Positions 34,825-42,793 of a DNA stretch of 64,000 nucleotides are shown here, piece by piece. Source of the stretch: Maridesulfovibrio salexigens DSM 2638 (GTDB lineage: Bacteria > Desulfobacterota > Desulfovibrionia > Desulfovibrionales > Desulfovibrionaceae); NCBI RefSeq assembly GCF_000023445.1, contig NC_012881.1, positions 997,501 to 1,061,500 on the forward strand. Direction: 5' to 3'. The notes under the pieces are model-generated. The model was not told the DNA's origin and searched no databases. It saw nothing but the letters and a program-made list of their open reading frames with translations. The position numbers and the translations under genes are program-made. The stretch's first letter is position 1. Each line of letters starts with the position of its first letter.

Positions 34825-35172
34825 TTAGGACGAAAGGTACTCCGTTGAGTCTTTGGGGGCTTGCTTTCGTGTATTGTCAGTATAATCCCGTGTGATTTTG
34901 CCAACCCTTATCCTGTAAGATTTAAACAGTTTTTCTTTCCCTGACTGTTGTGCTTCGCGATGATCAAGGAGATTTCGCCAAATTTCTATTGCTTCTTCAT
35001 TTTCCCAGAAAGAAAGACTCAGAATTTTACCCTCATCCGCAAGGCTTTGAAATCTTTCAATAGAAATGAATCCTTCGCGGTTCTCAAGGAAAGATTTAAC
35101 TTTGGTTGCAATCTTGAGGTATTCCTGCTTTCCGTCTTCCTTAGGGTAAACTTCAAATATTACTGCATACAT
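34825..35172 (-). CDS. Antibiotic-biosynthesis-monooxygenase-type (ABM) small protein
   Basis: 115 residues. Starts MYAVIFEVYPKEDGKQEYL, has REGFISIERFQSL and LSFWENEEAIEIWRN, the pattern of the dimeric ABM/EthD-like ferredoxin-fold proteins, which include haem-degrading and quinone-related enzymes as well as many of unknown role. GGAAGGAA precedes the chosen ATG. The last 25 residues are basic/acidic and not part of the fold. No operon partner. Confidence 0.82.
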   Translation of the reverse strand: MYAVIFEVYPKEDGKQEYLKIATKVKSFLENREGFISIERFQSLADEGKILSLSFWENEEAIEIWRNLLDHREAQQSGKEKLFKSYRIRVGKITRDYTDNTRKQAPKDSTEYLSS

Positions 35173-35334
35173 ATGTTCCTTCCTTATCAAAGTTAATGTG
35201 TTTTATTTAAAAAAGATCTGATTTTGCACTGCTCCGTATTTTCAGACAAGTAATTTTCAGAAGATTTACTAAGACAAGTTATGCCATTGAAATTGTGTAA
35301 TAATACTAGAATAGATTATCTTTTGTATAGCTGG

Positions 35335-35438
35335 GAGTCCTGAAAAAAAGACCCTTTTATAGAATCAGTTTACAATGTTAAATAGCATATTTTCAATGGT
35401 TTATAAAAGAGTGTCTTATATTTAGGACTCTTCTTTTT
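35335..35438. repeat. Long three-segment hairpin in gene-free region
   Basis: GAGTCCT, AAGAC and CTTTTATA (35335-35361) are matched in reverse order by TATAAAAG, GTCTT and AGGACTC (35402-35430), with unpaired bases between segments and a 40-nt loop; TTCTTTTT follows. It may be a terminator-like or regulatory RNA structure, or a relict element. Confidence 0.5.
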
Positions 35439-35573
35439 CAGACTTTGTGCAAAAAAGCACAAAATAAATTTAAGATTCAGTTGTAAAGAAATTATAATAT
35501 TTTTTTCACAAGAAAAGAGTTTTTCATATAAAATGCAATATTTCAGTATGTTGAGTACCTAAAATAATTATCC

Positions 35574-35603
35574 AGACATGGATTTATAAAATCGTGGTAT
35601 AGT
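35574..35603 (+). promoter_or_regulatory. Candidate sigma-70 promoter of the structured RNA / rnf leader
   Basis: CAGACA (35574-35579) and TATAGT (35598-35603) are separated by 18 bases and would start transcription near 35610, just before the first hairpin of the structured region. Confidence 0.4.
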
Positions 35604-35609
35604 ACTTGC

Positions 35610-35925
35610 TTACTTTGCTATGCTGAACGAATAATCAATTGTCTTCGGCACTTGCTGGTCAGGTGACGGTGGTTTCAGATAATTGTTTATCGGCTCTGGT
35701 CGTAGGTTAAGGGGGTATTCCCTACTTGACCGAAACGGTATTTTTTGGAAAAGGGTTACTCCGAAATAGATACTGAATGATTGACCAATCACTAACCGTC
35801 CTCGCGGTTCTTCTTTCACTGCGTGCCTTTCCCAAAAGGTTACGGAAGGAAGAATCGCGGGGGCGGACGAATCTTTCTTAAAGGCTGTGGGTTGAGGGTT
35901 CCATACACTTTTTAAAGATTTACCG
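35610..35925 (+). ncRNA. Candidate structured RNA or long 5' leader of the Rnf operon
   Basis: No credible protein. Stems read by eye: 35636-35644 with 35677-35685 (9 bp, one G-U); inside it 35649-35654 with 35660-35665 (one U-G); 35705-35711 with 35725-35731 (one U-G) capped by GGG/CCC; a 22-bp helix 35796-35817 with 35845-35866 (four wobbles) whose loop refolds as CCTTT/AAAGG; and 35870-35876 with 35914-35920 (7 bp). Every imperfect pair, seven in all, is a G-U pair on the + strand and would be A-C on the minus strand, which indicates selection on a + strand RNA. I could not match it to RNase P, tmRNA, 6S, SRP RNA or a known riboswitch. Confidence 0.5.
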
Positions 35926-36026
35926 GAGGATGAAACTGCAAATTGATGCATAGGGTTTGCTTCTAATCGGTAGTTTCCGGCTTTAGTGCCTTAATCTTGA
36001 ATCTTTTTAAATTAAGGATTGATCCG

Positions 36027-36503
36027 TTGAAGAACAGATATATCCCAATAACATTAATTGTTGCTGTCTTGTCCGTTGCGGCAATCGCCGGGTTTCTTTT
36101 CCCGCCGGCTGTGCAGGAAAATCCGGCCCGTGTTGTAATGGACAACAGTGGCGGCAGGGTGATTTTTACTCATTTTGTTCATGCTGATGAGTATGGCTAT
36201 GAATGCTCAGACTGCCACCATGACGATATCGGTCAGGAAAGGCCGATTTCTTGCGGAAGCTGTCATCCGGTTGCTTTCGATGCCAAATTCAGGGCTGAAC
36301 ACCAGAAGAGTTTTCCCAGTGAGGAAGCATGCTTGCGCTGTCACGATGATGTCCCTACCGGTCCTCTCGCTGAAGAAGACAAGCCTGATACCGAGAGCAT
36401 CCCTCTGCGCGCTGAAGCTTTTCACGCCCAGTGTATGGACTGTCACGAGAGTGATGGAGGCCCCTACGGTGAAGATTCCTGTTACGATTGCCATGCGAGG
36501 TAG
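36027..36503 (+). CDS. Multihaem c-type cytochrome of the Rnf operon
   Basis: 158 residues. An N-terminal membrane anchor/signal (YIPITLIVAVLSVAAIAGFLF) and five CxxCH haem sites: CSDCH, CGSCH, CLRCH, CMDCH and CYDCH, with further His for axial ligation (class III-like). It sits in the periplasm, anchored in the membrane, and would hand electrons between the periplasmic cytochrome c3 pool and Rnf. TTG start with AAGGA eight bases before; the longer frame from 35997 has no site. It ends five bases before rnfC. Confidence 0.88.
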   Translation: MKNRYIPITLIVAVLSVAAIAGFLFPPAVQENPARVVMDNSGGRVIFTHFVHADEYGYECSDCHHDDIGQERPISCGSCHPVAFDAKFRAEHQKSFPSEEACLRCHDDVPTGPLAEEDKPDTESIPLRAEAFHAQCMDCHESDGGPYGEDSCYDCHAR

Positions 36504-36508
36504 GTCTC

Positions 36509-37654
36509 ATGCTTAGAATACATTATTCCCTTGAATCCGATGTTCAGAAGACCATTTCCGACATCACTGCGCCTGCGGAACTTAATATTTCCATGCGCAA
36601 CAAGATTCTGAAAATCAAGAAAGGCCAGAAGCTTGCAGCTGGTGAACTGCTTGCCGAGCGTCCTTCGAAATACGGTGCGGCCTGTAGTGCGGCGCTTTCC
36701 GGTAAGGCTACCAAGGTCAACTACCACCACCTGACCATCAAATCTGACGGCGGTGAAGAAAGTGTTGCACCCATTGATGTAAAGTCCATGGGACCGGGCA
36801 AAGATCTGCTGCGTACTCTTCAGGAACTCGGTTTGAACGTTGCCGCGCTTTCTTCCCATGCGGATAAGCTGGTCATCAACGGCCTGAACCCGGAGCCGGG
36901 TATTTCCGTTGCCGAACAGTTGCTCAAAGATGAGAAAGAGACCATTGAAGCTGGCCTGCGCCTTGCCGAGTCTCTGATCACTCCGGTGCATACCACGCTG
37001 GCTGTTGCTGCCGGTTCTTCATATGAGCTTGCAGGGGCAGAGCGTGTTTTTGTTAAGCCCAAATACCCCAACTCCCTCGATGCTCTTGTTGTTAAGAAAG
37101 TCACCGGAAAGGAATTTCCTGATGACACCAAAGTGATCAGCGTCATGGACCTTTATAACCTCGGCAGAGTTTATGAAACCGGTATGCCTATCACCGATAC
37201 GATCATGACCATCGGTGAAAAGAACTACCGCGTTCTTTTCGGAACTCCCGTAGCTCATATCTGCAATGAACTGGATATTGAAGTGAAGTCCGGTGACAAG
37301 GTCGTTCTTGACGGTCCTTTCCGAGGTGAAGCTGTTTACAGCCTTGATGAAGGTGTAAAGAAGGGCGATTACGGTTTGTTCGTAATTCCTGCCGGCACAT
37401 TCCCTTCAATTGAAGACGCAACCTGCATCAACTGCGGTGAGTGCGTGCTCAGCTGTCCGGCAAGAATCCAGCCGAACATGCTCAGCCGTTACGCCGAGTA
37501 TGAGATGTTTGAAATGGCTGAAAAGCATAATCTGCACAGCTGTTTCGAATGCGGCCTTTGCTCGTTCAACTGTACGGTTAGACGCCCCATTCTGCAGTAC
37601 ATCCGTTTTGCCAAGGATCAGCTTCTGGCGAGCGGGCAGGGTGAGAAGGCTTAG
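36509..37654 (+). CDS. rnfC: Electron transport complex subunit RnfC
   Basis: 381 residues. N-terminal barrel-sandwich region (ILKIKKGQKLAAGELLAE), Rossmann-like NADH/FMN-binding middle with GLNPEPG, SLBB-like part (KNYRVLFGTP), and two [4Fe-4S] sites at the end: CINCGECVLSCP and CFECGLCSFNC. RnfC is the peripheral subunit that exchanges electrons with NAD(H). Shorter than long RnfC proteins because it lacks the Ala/Lys-rich tail. Start at the ATG just after GAGGTAGG. Confidence 0.93.
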   Translation: MLRIHYSLESDVQKTISDITAPAELNISMRNKILKIKKGQKLAAGELLAERPSKYGAACSAALSGKATKVNYHHLTIKSDGGEESVAPIDVKSMGPGKDLLRTLQELGLNVAALSSHADKLVINGLNPEPGISVAEQLLKDEKETIEAGLRLAESLITPVHTTLAVAAGSSYELAGAERVFVKPKYPNSLDALVVKKVTGKEFPDDTKVISVMDLYNLGRVYETGMPITDTIMTIGEKNYRVLFGTPVAHICNELDIEVKSGDKVVLDGPFRGEAVYSLDEGVKKGDYGLFVIPAGTFPSIEDATCINCGECVLSCPARIQPNMLSRYAEYEMFEMAEKHNLHSCFECGLCSFNCTVRRPILQYIRFAKDQLLASGQGEKA

Positions 37655-37808
37655 CAGTTATAGGTGTTGCGCTTCGCGCTAAAATGATTTGATTTCGCTT
37701 CCGGTAGCACAATTAATCCCGGGATCATCAGATTCTAAATATTGATTGAATAATCATACAGGGAACAGCCGGATTGCGGTTAAACATACAAGTTTCAAGG
37801 GTTAAAAT

Positions 37809-38780
37809 ATGACTCCTCCAGTAATTAAAGCAATGTCCGACATTGCGGTCAGACTTACGGTTTCGCCTGCTCCTCACTGGCGCAGCAAGCGCACCGTGGA
37901 GAAGATGATGCAGTCTCATCTTCTGGCTCTGGTTCCCGCATTGCTCATGGCTTTCAATATGTTCGGCCTGCCCGCTCTCGCAACTGTGGGTATCGCCGGA
38001 ACCGCTGCCGTTCTTGCTGAGGTTCTCTGCCTCAAGATGCAGAACCGTGACGTAAACGTAGATAACTACACCGCACTTTACGAAGGTCTTCTTTTCGTTT
38101 TCCTGTTGCCGGCCGGTGCTCCCTGGTGGCTGGTAGCCAGCGGTGCTGTGCTGACTATCGTTTTGGGCCGCACCGTTTTCGGCGGATTCGGTTCCAACCC
38201 CATTTGTGCGCCTCTGGTTGCTTGGGCATTCTGTCGCCTTTCCTGGCCTGCTGCCATGGATATTGACGCAAACCTTGCTCACTTCATGATCAACGCGCCT
38301 CTGGACCAGCTTAAGTTTTTCGGTCTCGATACTCTTGAGCAGTTCAATTACACCGACCTTTTCCTCGGTAAGCAACTCGGCGGCCTGGGTGCTTCCCAGA
38401 TTCTCGCAGTGCTGGCTGGCGGTATATTCCTCATCGCTACCGGCTGGGTGCGTGTATTCATTCCTGCTGCATTCCTCGTAGGTGTGACCGTTACCGCTTC
38501 CATCTTCTGGATGATTGATCCTGAGGTTTACGCCAATCCGCTTTTCCACCTGCTGACCGGATCTGTAATGTTCGGAGCTTTTTTTCTCGCTCCCGATGTT
38601 GCTTCCAGCCCGGTGGGTATGATCCCGCAGATTCTCTTCGGACTTATTGCCGGGACCATGGTCATCATTATCCGGGTTTACGGCATCTATCCTGACGGCG
38701 TGCCCTTTGCCATCATGGTGGCAAACCTGCTTACCCCCCTGCTGGACCGCGTACGTCCCAAACCTTTCGGAGGCAAGTAA
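37809..38780 (+). CDS. rnfD: Membrane subunit RnfD
   Basis: 323 residues, about nine membrane segments. Starts DIAVRLTVSPAPHWRS, like RnfD proteins that begin with a short cytoplasmic stretch; LGRTVFGGFGSNPICAPLVAWAF and GSVMFGAFFLAPDVASSPVG are family blocks. The SGAT-type motif in which RnfD/NqrB carry covalent FMN is not seen: the aligned place reads INAPLDQLK, without Thr or Ser. A 154-base gap separates it from rnfC; AAGGG precedes the ATG. Confidence 0.93.
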   Translation: MTPPVIKAMSDIAVRLTVSPAPHWRSKRTVEKMMQSHLLALVPALLMAFNMFGLPALATVGIAGTAAVLAEVLCLKMQNRDVNVDNYTALYEGLLFVFLLPAGAPWWLVASGAVLTIVLGRTVFGGFGSNPICAPLVAWAFCRLSWPAAMDIDANLAHFMINAPLDQLKFFGLDTLEQFNYTDLFLGKQLGGLGASQILAVLAGGIFLIATGWVRVFIPAAFLVGVTVTASIFWMIDPEVYANPLFHLLTGSVMFGAFFLAPDVASSPVGMIPQILFGLIAGTMVIIIRVYGIYPDGVPFAIMVANLLTPLLDRVRPKPFGGK

Positions 38781-38783
38781 GTC

Positions 38784-39353
38784 ATGCGCGAAATACTTCA
38801 CATGCTCGTGGTCCTCTCCATCATCTGTGCCACTTCCGGTGCGGTGCTGGTTAACCTTAAGCAGGCCACTAAAACTCAGATTGAACAGCAGGTTCTTACC
38901 TACGTACAGGGTCCTGCATTGCTCTCCGTACTTGAAAATCGTGATAACGATCCCATCAAGGAACGTGTGAAAATAAAAGATGTGACTGTCTTCCCGGCCA
39001 TGAAGGACGGCAAGCTGGTCGGTATCGCTCTTGAAGCCTTTGCTCCCGGTTATTCCGGTGACATCGGCGTTATGGTCGGATTTGATGTGGATAATGACGA
39101 ATTGCTCGGCATCGGCATCACCACCCAGACTGAAACTCCCGGTCTTGGCGACAAGATCATGAAACCGTCCTTTACTGATAAGTTTAAAGGTCACGGCCTT
39201 GATTCCATGCAGGTTTCTGCCAAGGGCGGCGATATCGATTCCATCGCCGGAGCGACTTACTCTTCCGTGGGTACTGTCGATGCAGTTCGCAAGGCCATTG
39301 AGGTTTATCAGTCTATCAAGCCTGAGATCACCAACATCTGGAAGAACTCTTAA
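38784..39353 (+). CDS. rnfG: Electron transport complex subunit RnfG
   Basis: 189 residues: one N-terminal membrane helix and a periplasmic FMN-binding domain. GLGDKI and the flavinylation motif IAGATYSS (Thr receives FMN from ApbE) are present at about 155-162. The ApbE needed for this is the last gene of the operon. Three bases separate it from rnfD. Confidence 0.93.
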   Translation: MREILHMLVVLSIICATSGAVLVNLKQATKTQIEQQVLTYVQGPALLSVLENRDNDPIKERVKIKDVTVFPAMKDGKLVGIALEAFAPGYSGDIGVMVGFDVDNDELLGIGITTQTETPGLGDKIMKPSFTDKFKGHGLDSMQVSAKGGDIDSIAGATYSSVGTVDAVRKAIEVYQSIKPEITNIWKNS

Positions 39354-39362
39354 GGAGACACC

Positions 39363-40049
39363 ATGAGCCGTTTAGTAAAAGAATTTGCAAAAGGACTCTG
39401 GGACGAGCTTCCTCCGTTCAGGGTGCTGCTGGGACTTTGTCCCGTACTGGCTGTTACCTCCTCTGCCGAGAACGGTCTCGGTATGGGAATGGCGGTCATC
39501 TTTGTATTGACCATGTCCAACCTGATCATTTCCAGCATCAGGAAGATTATCCCGACTAAAGTACGTATCGCCTGCTTTATCGTTATCACCGCTTCACTTG
39601 TTGTTACGGTTGAGCTGCTTATGCAGGCTTATGCATATCCGCTTTATCAGAAGCTGGGTATCTTCGTTCCGCTTATTGTTGTTAACTGCCTGATCCTCGG
39701 TCGAGCCGAAGCATTTGCTTCGAAGAACGGTGTGATCCTCTCCATTGCCGATGCTCTTGGCATGGGGATAGGTTTTGCCGTCTCCCTGACTTTCCTCGGT
39801 GCCATCCGTGAAATTATCGGTGCCGGAACCGTGTTCGGCGTTCCGGTCATGTGGGAAAGCTTCAAGCCTGCTGAATTCATGATCATGGCTCCCGGTGCTT
39901 TTGTCGGCCTCGGTGTCATCCTCGCGGGCATGAACGCTTTCAACAGGTACCAGAGCCGCAAGAAGGGCGAGACTGTGCCTGATGTAATGAACTCCGGTTG
40001 TGCGCACTGCGGTGCCTGCGGCGGCATTCAAGACCTTAAGGATAAATAG
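39363..40049 (+). CDS. rnfE: Membrane subunit RnfE
   Basis: 228 residues with six membrane helices; PPFRVLLGLCPVLAVTSSAENGLGMG and the NCLILGRAEAFASKN block are diagnostic (Cys residues thought to hold a membrane [2Fe-2S] cluster with RnfA). The end carries an extra cysteine-containing tail CAHCGACGG, which resembles a metal or cluster site and is not usual. Confidence 0.93.
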   Translation: MSRLVKEFAKGLWDELPPFRVLLGLCPVLAVTSSAENGLGMGMAVIFVLTMSNLIISSIRKIIPTKVRIACFIVITASLVVTVELLMQAYAYPLYQKLGIFVPLIVVNCLILGRAEAFASKNGVILSIADALGMGIGFAVSLTFLGAIREIIGAGTVFGVPVMWESFKPAEFMIMAPGAFVGLGVILAGMNAFNRYQSRKKGETVPDVMNSGCAHCGACGGIQDLKDK

Positions 40050-40063
40050 GGGAGAGCGTTAAA

Positions 40064-40639
40064 ATGGAATACTTTCTGCTTTTTATCTCCGCCATTTTCA
40101 TCAACAACATCGTACTGGTTCAGTACCTTGGCGCATGTCCCTTCATGGGAACCTCCAAGTCCTCTGATGTTGCACTCGGAATGGGTGGAGCGGTTATATT
40201 TGTTACTCTGATGGCGACTGCCATTACCTGGCCCCTGCATCAGTATGTACTCATTCCTCACGGACTTGAGTACCTGCAGACCATTGTCTTTATTCTGGTC
40301 ATTGCATCGCTGGTACAGTTTGTTGAGATGTTCCTCAAAAAGGTCATCCCGCCCCTGTACAAGTCTCTGGGCCTCTTCCTTCCGCTGATCACCACCAACT
40401 GTGCTGTTCTCGGTGTTGCGATCATGGTTCAGCGTAACGGTTACTCTTTTATCAAGTCCATGGCCTACGGTCTGGCTTCGGGTATCGGTTTCCTCATTGC
40501 GCTGGTTATCATTTCGTCCATTCGTGAGCGTCTTGACGTTGCTCCGGTTCCCCATGTTTTCAGAGGCGTACCTATCGCCCTGATTACCGCCGGAATCATG
40601 TCCATGATCTTTTTCGCCTTTAAGGGCATGGTTGCCTAA
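40064..40639 (+). CDS. rnfA: Membrane subunit RnfA
   Basis: 191 residues, six membrane helices. LFISAIFINNIVLVQYLGACPFMGTS and FLPLITTNCAVLGVAIM are the conserved Cys-bearing loops matching RnfE in inverted topology. Start 14 bases after rnfE, with GGGGAGAG before it. Confidence 0.95.
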   Translation: MEYFLLFISAIFINNIVLVQYLGACPFMGTSKSSDVALGMGGAVIFVTLMATAITWPLHQYVLIPHGLEYLQTIVFILVIASLVQFVEMFLKKVIPPLYKSLGLFLPLITTNCAVLGVAIMVQRNGYSFIKSMAYGLASGIGFLIALVIISSIRERLDVAPVPHVFRGVPIALITAGIMSMIFFAFKGMVA

Positions 40640-40666
40640 CAGGTTAAGTAAGGAGAATATTTAGTT

Positions 40667-42781
40667 ATGGTTACTTCTTCTATACTGGTCCTATTCCTGC
40701 TCGGACTTACTGCCGCAGCTGTTCTGGCTGCCGCATCCAAGGTTCTGCATGTTGAGGAAGATCCCCGCATTGCTGAAGTCGAAGGATGTTTCCCCGGCGC
40801 CAACTGCGGTGGTTGCGGATACCCAGGTTGCAACGCAGCTGCAGGTGCAATTGTAAAAGGTGAAGCCGCTCCCGAGATCTGCGTTGCCGGTGGCCCTGAG
40901 ATTGCAGAAAACATTGCTGCTATCATGGGGCTTGAAGCTTCTTTCAAAGAGCCCAAGGTTGCCAACAACATCTGCACCGGTGGTTCCCGTGCAAATTTGC
41001 TCTTCGATTACGAAGGCGTTGAAGACTGCCGCGCTGAAGCACTGCTCTACGGTGGTGAAAAGTCCTGCGGTCTTGGTTGTCTCGGTCTCGGTTCCTGCGT
41101 AAAAGTCTGCGGCTTTGATGCTATCCGCCTTAACGAAGACGGCGTACCTGTTGTAGACATGAACGCCTGCGTTTCCTGCGGTAAATGCGCAGAAGTATGC
41201 CCCACCGGAGCTATCCGCGTGAGTGGTATGACCATGGACCTGCTCCATCTCAACAAAATCGACGATTGTCTGGCTCCCTGCATGCAGAAATGTCCGGCTC
41301 AGATCGACGTTCGTACCTATATCAACCAGATGAAAAACGGCGACATGCGCGGCGCTCTGCTGACCATGAAGGAACGCAACCCGCTGCCGCTGGCTGTGGG
41401 CCGTCTTTGTCCCGCACCCTGTGAAACCATCTGCCGTCGTAATATCGCTGATGATGGTGTGGCTATCCACACCCTGCACCGTTTCGTAGCTGACTGGGAA
41501 ATGAACTCCGGTTCGCGCGTAAACCTGAACTGCAACCCGCCGTCCGGTCACAAGGTTGCAATCATCGGTGCCGGTCCCGCAGGTCTTTCCGCAGCTTACT
41601 TCCTGCGCCGTATCGGTCACGAGCCTGTGATCTTTGAAAAGCGCGAGCAGACCGGTGGTATGATGAAGGGTGTTATCCCTGAATACCGTCTGCCTTCCAA
41701 AGTTGTAGACTGGGAAGTTCAGACCATCCTCGACCTCGGCGTTGAAGTTAAAAACGGCGTTGAGTTCGGTAAAGATATTACTTTTGAAACCCTTGAACGT
41801 GACGGCTTTGAAGCTGTGTTCATCGCAACCGGTGCTTGGAAAGTCCCTGCTCTCGAGCTTGAAAACTCTAAGGCTGAAGGCGTTATGGACGCTGTTACTT
41901 TCCTTGAGGAAGTCGGCAAGTCCATCACTGACCTCAAAGGCAAGAAGGTTGTTGTCATCGGCGACACCAACACCGCTATGGACGTTGTGCGCAGTGCAGC
42001 ACGTCTGGACTGCAATGTGACTTCTCTGGTCGGTTGCATCCAGCGTAAGATGTCCGCAAACAAGAATGAAGTTAAACGCGCTACTGAGCTGGGAAGTGAG
42101 CTTCTCTTTCTAACCAAGCCTACCCGTTTCATTGCTGAAAACGGCAAGGTCAGCGGCGTTGAATATATTGAAGTTCAGTACAAGGACCCCAAGAAGGCCC
42201 TTGGCGACCCCCTGCCTGTTGAAGGTACTGAGCAGACCATTGATGCCGATCTGGTTGTCATCGCCACAGACCGTGTGCCCGATATGACCCCGTTCACTGA
42301 TGCTGAAGGAAATATTCCCTTCAAAATCAACAAGAAAACCGGCGGTATCGATTGCGATAAGACCTCCATGCAGACCAGCATGCCTAACGTTTTCGTTGGT
42401 GGTGAGCTGCATACCGGTCGCTCTATCATTATTCAGGCAGTTGCTGACGGACGTATGGCAGCCCGCGGAATCCACCACTTTGTTACCGAAGGGGAGATTC
42501 CTGAGCCCAAGAACCCGCAGCTTCGTGTCATCCCTGAATCCATCCTCAAGAATATGGATGTTACCTACACCATCCCGAGAATCAAGGTTCCCGAGATCAC
42601 TGTTGAAGAGCGTAAGTCCACATTCAAGGAAGAAGTTAAAGGCTCCATCGTTTATGAAGCAGCCCGTAAGGAAGGCAGTCGTTGCCTCCGTTGCGGCCTG
42701 ACCTGCTACGATGCGGAAGCCGGTGCGGAATACGCACAGGATTCCGACGTGCAGAAGTTCAGCGAATTGGGCAAGGAGTAG
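40667..42781 (+). CDS. rnfB: RnfB fused to a GltD-like FAD/NAD(P) oxidoreductase
   Basis: 704 residues, over twice the usual RnfB size. Residues 1-25 are a membrane helix; CFPGANCGGCGYPGC (41-55) is the RnfB [4Fe-4S] domain; a ferredoxin pair follows at about 125-185 (CGLGCLGLGSCVKVC and CVSCGKCAEVCP). From about 200 a GltD-like unit starts: cysteine-rich Fer4_20 part (CLAPCMQKCP, CPAPCETICRR), FAD loop IIGAGPAGLSAAYF (about 300) and NAD(P) loop VIGDTNTAMDVVRSA (about 428), ending with CLRCGLTC. The fused protein could take electrons from ferredoxin and NAD(P)H at one site. Confidence 0.93.
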   Translation: MVTSSILVLFLLGLTAAAVLAAASKVLHVEEDPRIAEVEGCFPGANCGGCGYPGCNAAAGAIVKGEAAPEICVAGGPEIAENIAAIMGLEASFKEPKVANNICTGGSRANLLFDYEGVEDCRAEALLYGGEKSCGLGCLGLGSCVKVCGFDAIRLNEDGVPVVDMNACVSCGKCAEVCPTGAIRVSGMTMDLLHLNKIDDCLAPCMQKCPAQIDVRTYINQMKNGDMRGALLTMKERNPLPLAVGRLCPAPCETICRRNIADDGVAIHTLHRFVADWEMNSGSRVNLNCNPPSGHKVAIIGAGPAGLSAAYFLRRIGHEPVIFEKREQTGGMMKGVIPEYRLPSKVVDWEVQTILDLGVEVKNGVEFGKDITFETLERDGFEAVFIATGAWKVPALELENSKAEGVMDAVTFLEEVGKSITDLKGKKVVVIGDTNTAMDVVRSAARLDCNVTSLVGCIQRKMSANKNEVKRATELGSELLFLTKPTRFIAENGKVSGVEYIEVQYKDPKKALGDPLPVEGTEQTIDADLVVIATDRVPDMTPFTDAEGNIPFKINKKTGGIDCDKTSMQTSMPNVFVGGELHTGRSIIIQAVADGRMAARGIHHFVTEGEIPEPKNPQLRVIPESILKNMDVTYTIPRIKVPEITVEERKSTFKEEVKGSIVYEAARKEGSRCLRCGLTCYDAEAGAEYAQDSDVQKFSELGKE

Positions 42782-42793
42782 GGGACTTAGGTC

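Noticed and set aside
35841-35866. SRP RNA signature (GGAAGGAAG)
   Set aside because: The stretch is fully paired with the opposite arm of the 22-bp helix, and the rest of the SRP hairpin is absent.
35610-35951. 113-residue open frame on the minus strand
   Set aside because: No ribosome-binding site, no recognisable family, and the base pattern supports + strand RNA helices in place of codons.
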